Assembly: GCF_000143685.1 (NCBI RefSeq)
Contig: NC_014328.1
Coordinates: 4,464,001 to 4,528,000 of the forward strand
Direction of reading: 5' to 3'
Source: Clostridium ljungdahlii DSM 13528
Lineage (GTDB): Bacteria; Bacillota; Clostridia; Clostridiales; Clostridiaceae
Length of the DNA stretch: 64,000 bases
Shown: piece after piece, positions 63,132 through 64,000 of the stretch
How the letters are laid out: each line of letters starts with the position of its first letter
Numbering within the stretch: the stretch's first letter is position 1
Translations under genes and position numbers: made by a program
Notes under the pieces: generated by a model
What the model was told of the DNA's origin: nothing
Databases searched by the model: none
What the model saw: only the letters and a program-made list of their open reading frames with translations

Positions 63132-63785
63132 ATGCTTAAAAATATTAAAGGTGCTATTTTTGATATGGACGGCACTCTTATTGACTCTATGTGGATGTGG
63201 GAAAACATTGATGAAAACTATTTAGCAAGGAAAAAACTAAGGGTTCCTCCAAACTTAAAAAGTGATATAGAACATATGAACTTTTATGAAACTGCTGAGT
63301 ATTTTAAAAACAAATTTAATATTTCTGATAGTATAGAAGAAATTCAAAAAGAATGGTATGATATGGCCATTTATGAATATTCTCATAATATCTCACTTAA
63401 ACCAGGAGCTAAAGAGTTTTTGCTTTTATTAAAGAAAAAAGGTATTAAAATAGCTTTAGCTACAAGCAATTATAGAAAAATAACAAACGTATGTCTCAAA
63501 AAGAATAAAATATATGACTTATTTGACTCAATAATTACAGGCGATGAAGTTTCAAAAAGTAAGGCTTTCCCTGATATATATATTTGTGCTGCCCAAAAGT
63601 TAAATTTAAATTCAAAGGATTGTGTAGTTTTTGAAGATGTGCTGTGTGCCGTTAAAGGTGCAAAATCAGCAGGTATGACTGTAATAGGTGTACATGACCT
63701 ATATTCTGAGTACCAGTGGAATGAAATAATAAACTATTCGGACATGCATATATCTAATTATAATGAATTAATGGAAGCAATATAA
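63132..63785 (+). CDS. HAD-superfamily hydrolase, beta-phosphoglucomutase-like
   Basis: 217 residues, subfamily IA with helical cap. Motif I FDMDGTLIDS has nucleophile Asp11 and acid/base Asp13, motif II is LATSNYRK (Thr/Ser), motif III Lys lies in SKSKAFPDIY, and motif IV FEDVLCAVKGAKSAG supplies the metal-binding acidic pair. Sugar phosphatase or phosphomutase activity is plausible; substrate unknown. ATG 63132 with GAGGTGATG. Transcribed away from the HTH-membrane gene. Confidence 0.9.
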   Translation: MLKNIKGAIFDMDGTLIDSMWMWENIDENYLARKKLRVPPNLKSDIEHMNFYETAEYFKNKFNISDSIEEIQKEWYDMAIYEYSHNISLKPGAKEFLLLLKKKGIKIALATSNYRKITNVCLKKNKIYDLFDSIITGDEVSKSKAFPDIYICAAQKLNLNSKDCVVFEDVLCAVKGAKSAGMTVIGVHDLYSEYQWNEIINYSDMHISNYNELMEAI

Positions 63786-63849
63786 TTTTCATTTTTAAGC
63801 ACCTTATTGAATATACTAATATAAAAGTACTTAAATGAGGAGATTTAAA

Positions 63850-64000
63850 ATGCTAGCTTTTTTATTCCTTCTAATTATAGCAGGAAATGCTGTTATTCTA
63901 TACAAATTTAACGATAAGGTCTCAGTCCAGAGAAGACAAATACTTTCTTTAAAGTATGAAAATGATGATTTGAAATCAAAATTATCAAAACAAACTCCCA
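63850..64000 (+). CDS. Start of a membrane-anchored coiled-coil protein (partial)
   Basis: Fifty codons to the window edge, read directly from the sequence. An N-terminal hydrophobic helix (about 2-17) is followed by a polar segment with coiled-coil character (LKYENDDLKSKLSK). Start ATG 63850 with GAGGAG. Identity cannot be assigned from this fragment. Confidence 0.65.
   Translation, partial: MLAFLFLLIIAGNAVILYKFNDKVSVQRRQILSLKYENDDLKSKLSKQTP

Overview
The window comes from a low-GC, spore-forming Firmicute, almost certainly a Clostridium sensu stricto relative. The evidence is AT-rich DNA with strong GGAGG-type ribosome binding sites, sporulation genes (sigH, spoIIE, spoVB, spoVT, spoVG, yabP, yabQ), clostridial rRNA, and a gene order matching the origin-proximal region of Bacillus subtilis: purR-spoVG-glmU-prs-pth-mfd-spoVT-spoVB-mazG-yabO-yabP-yabQ-divIC-S1-tRNAs-spoIIE-tilS-hpt-ftsH-coaX-dusB-greA-lysS-rRNA-ctsR-mcsA-mcsB-clpC-radA-disA-yacL-ispD-cysS-mrnC-rlmB-rae1-sigH. 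Nearly everything from 1 to 58.4 kb is on the minus strand, so transcription runs from high to low coordinates. I cannot fix the species.

Layout. 1-6.2 kb: sigH (cut by the window edge), rae1, rlmB, mrnC, cysS, ispD and a PIN-TRAM membrane protein (tRNA, rRNA, mRNA and isoprenoid functions). 6.4-9.4 kb: a divergent small Cys-rich protein, disA and radA. 9.4-14.1 kb: the clpC-mcsB-mcsA-ctsR heat-shock operon with a textbook CtsR operator. 14.2-16.7 kb: a small unknown protein and an EF-G paralogue. 16.9-22.2 kb: a complete 16S-23S-5S-tRNA-Ile2-tRNA-Ala-(tRNA-Asn) operon. 22.6-30.4 kb: murD, a predicted plus-strand sRNA, glyS with a T-box leader, a second tRNA-Asn, lysS, greA, an unknown gene and dusB. 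30.4-38.2 kb: coaX, ftsH, hpt, tilS, a palindromic repeat region and spoIIE. 38.4-38.9 kb: five tRNAs with a tandem fMet-Leu duplication. 39-45.4 kb: a cell division, sporulation and RNA-binding cluster plus HU. 45.5-54.5 kb: prsA, mfd, pth, htrA and a two-component system. 54.7-58.5 kb: prs, glmU, spoVG, purR. 58.7-64 kb: murC on the plus strand, then an accessory, repeat-rich end with tRNA-Pro, a frameshifted CPBP protease gene coupled to an HTH-membrane regulator, and a HAD hydrolase.

The genes form a housekeeping core: translation and RNA maturation (rRNA operon, tRNAs, tilS, dusB, rlmB, mrnC, pth, aminoacyl-tRNA synthetases), protein quality control (ClpC/McsAB/CtsR, FtsH, HtrA, PrsA, RqcP), DNA integrity (DisA, RadA, Mfd), cell-wall precursor synthesis (murC, murD, glmU) and sporulation.

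The most unusual signals are non-coding. (i) Two copies of the same elaborate RNA fold, at 2055-2172 (+) and 50329-50460 (-), share loop motifs but have different stem sequences. (ii) A free-standing sRNA with C-rich, anti-Shine-Dalgarno motifs lies at about 24238-24347 (+). (iii) A murC terminator hairpin contains the ribosome binding site of the next gene. (iv) A perfect 17-bp palindrome sits exactly where a CPBP protease gene is frameshifted. (v) A family of short palindromic repeats surrounds tRNA-Pro. No CRISPR array, intact transposase or prophage is visible.
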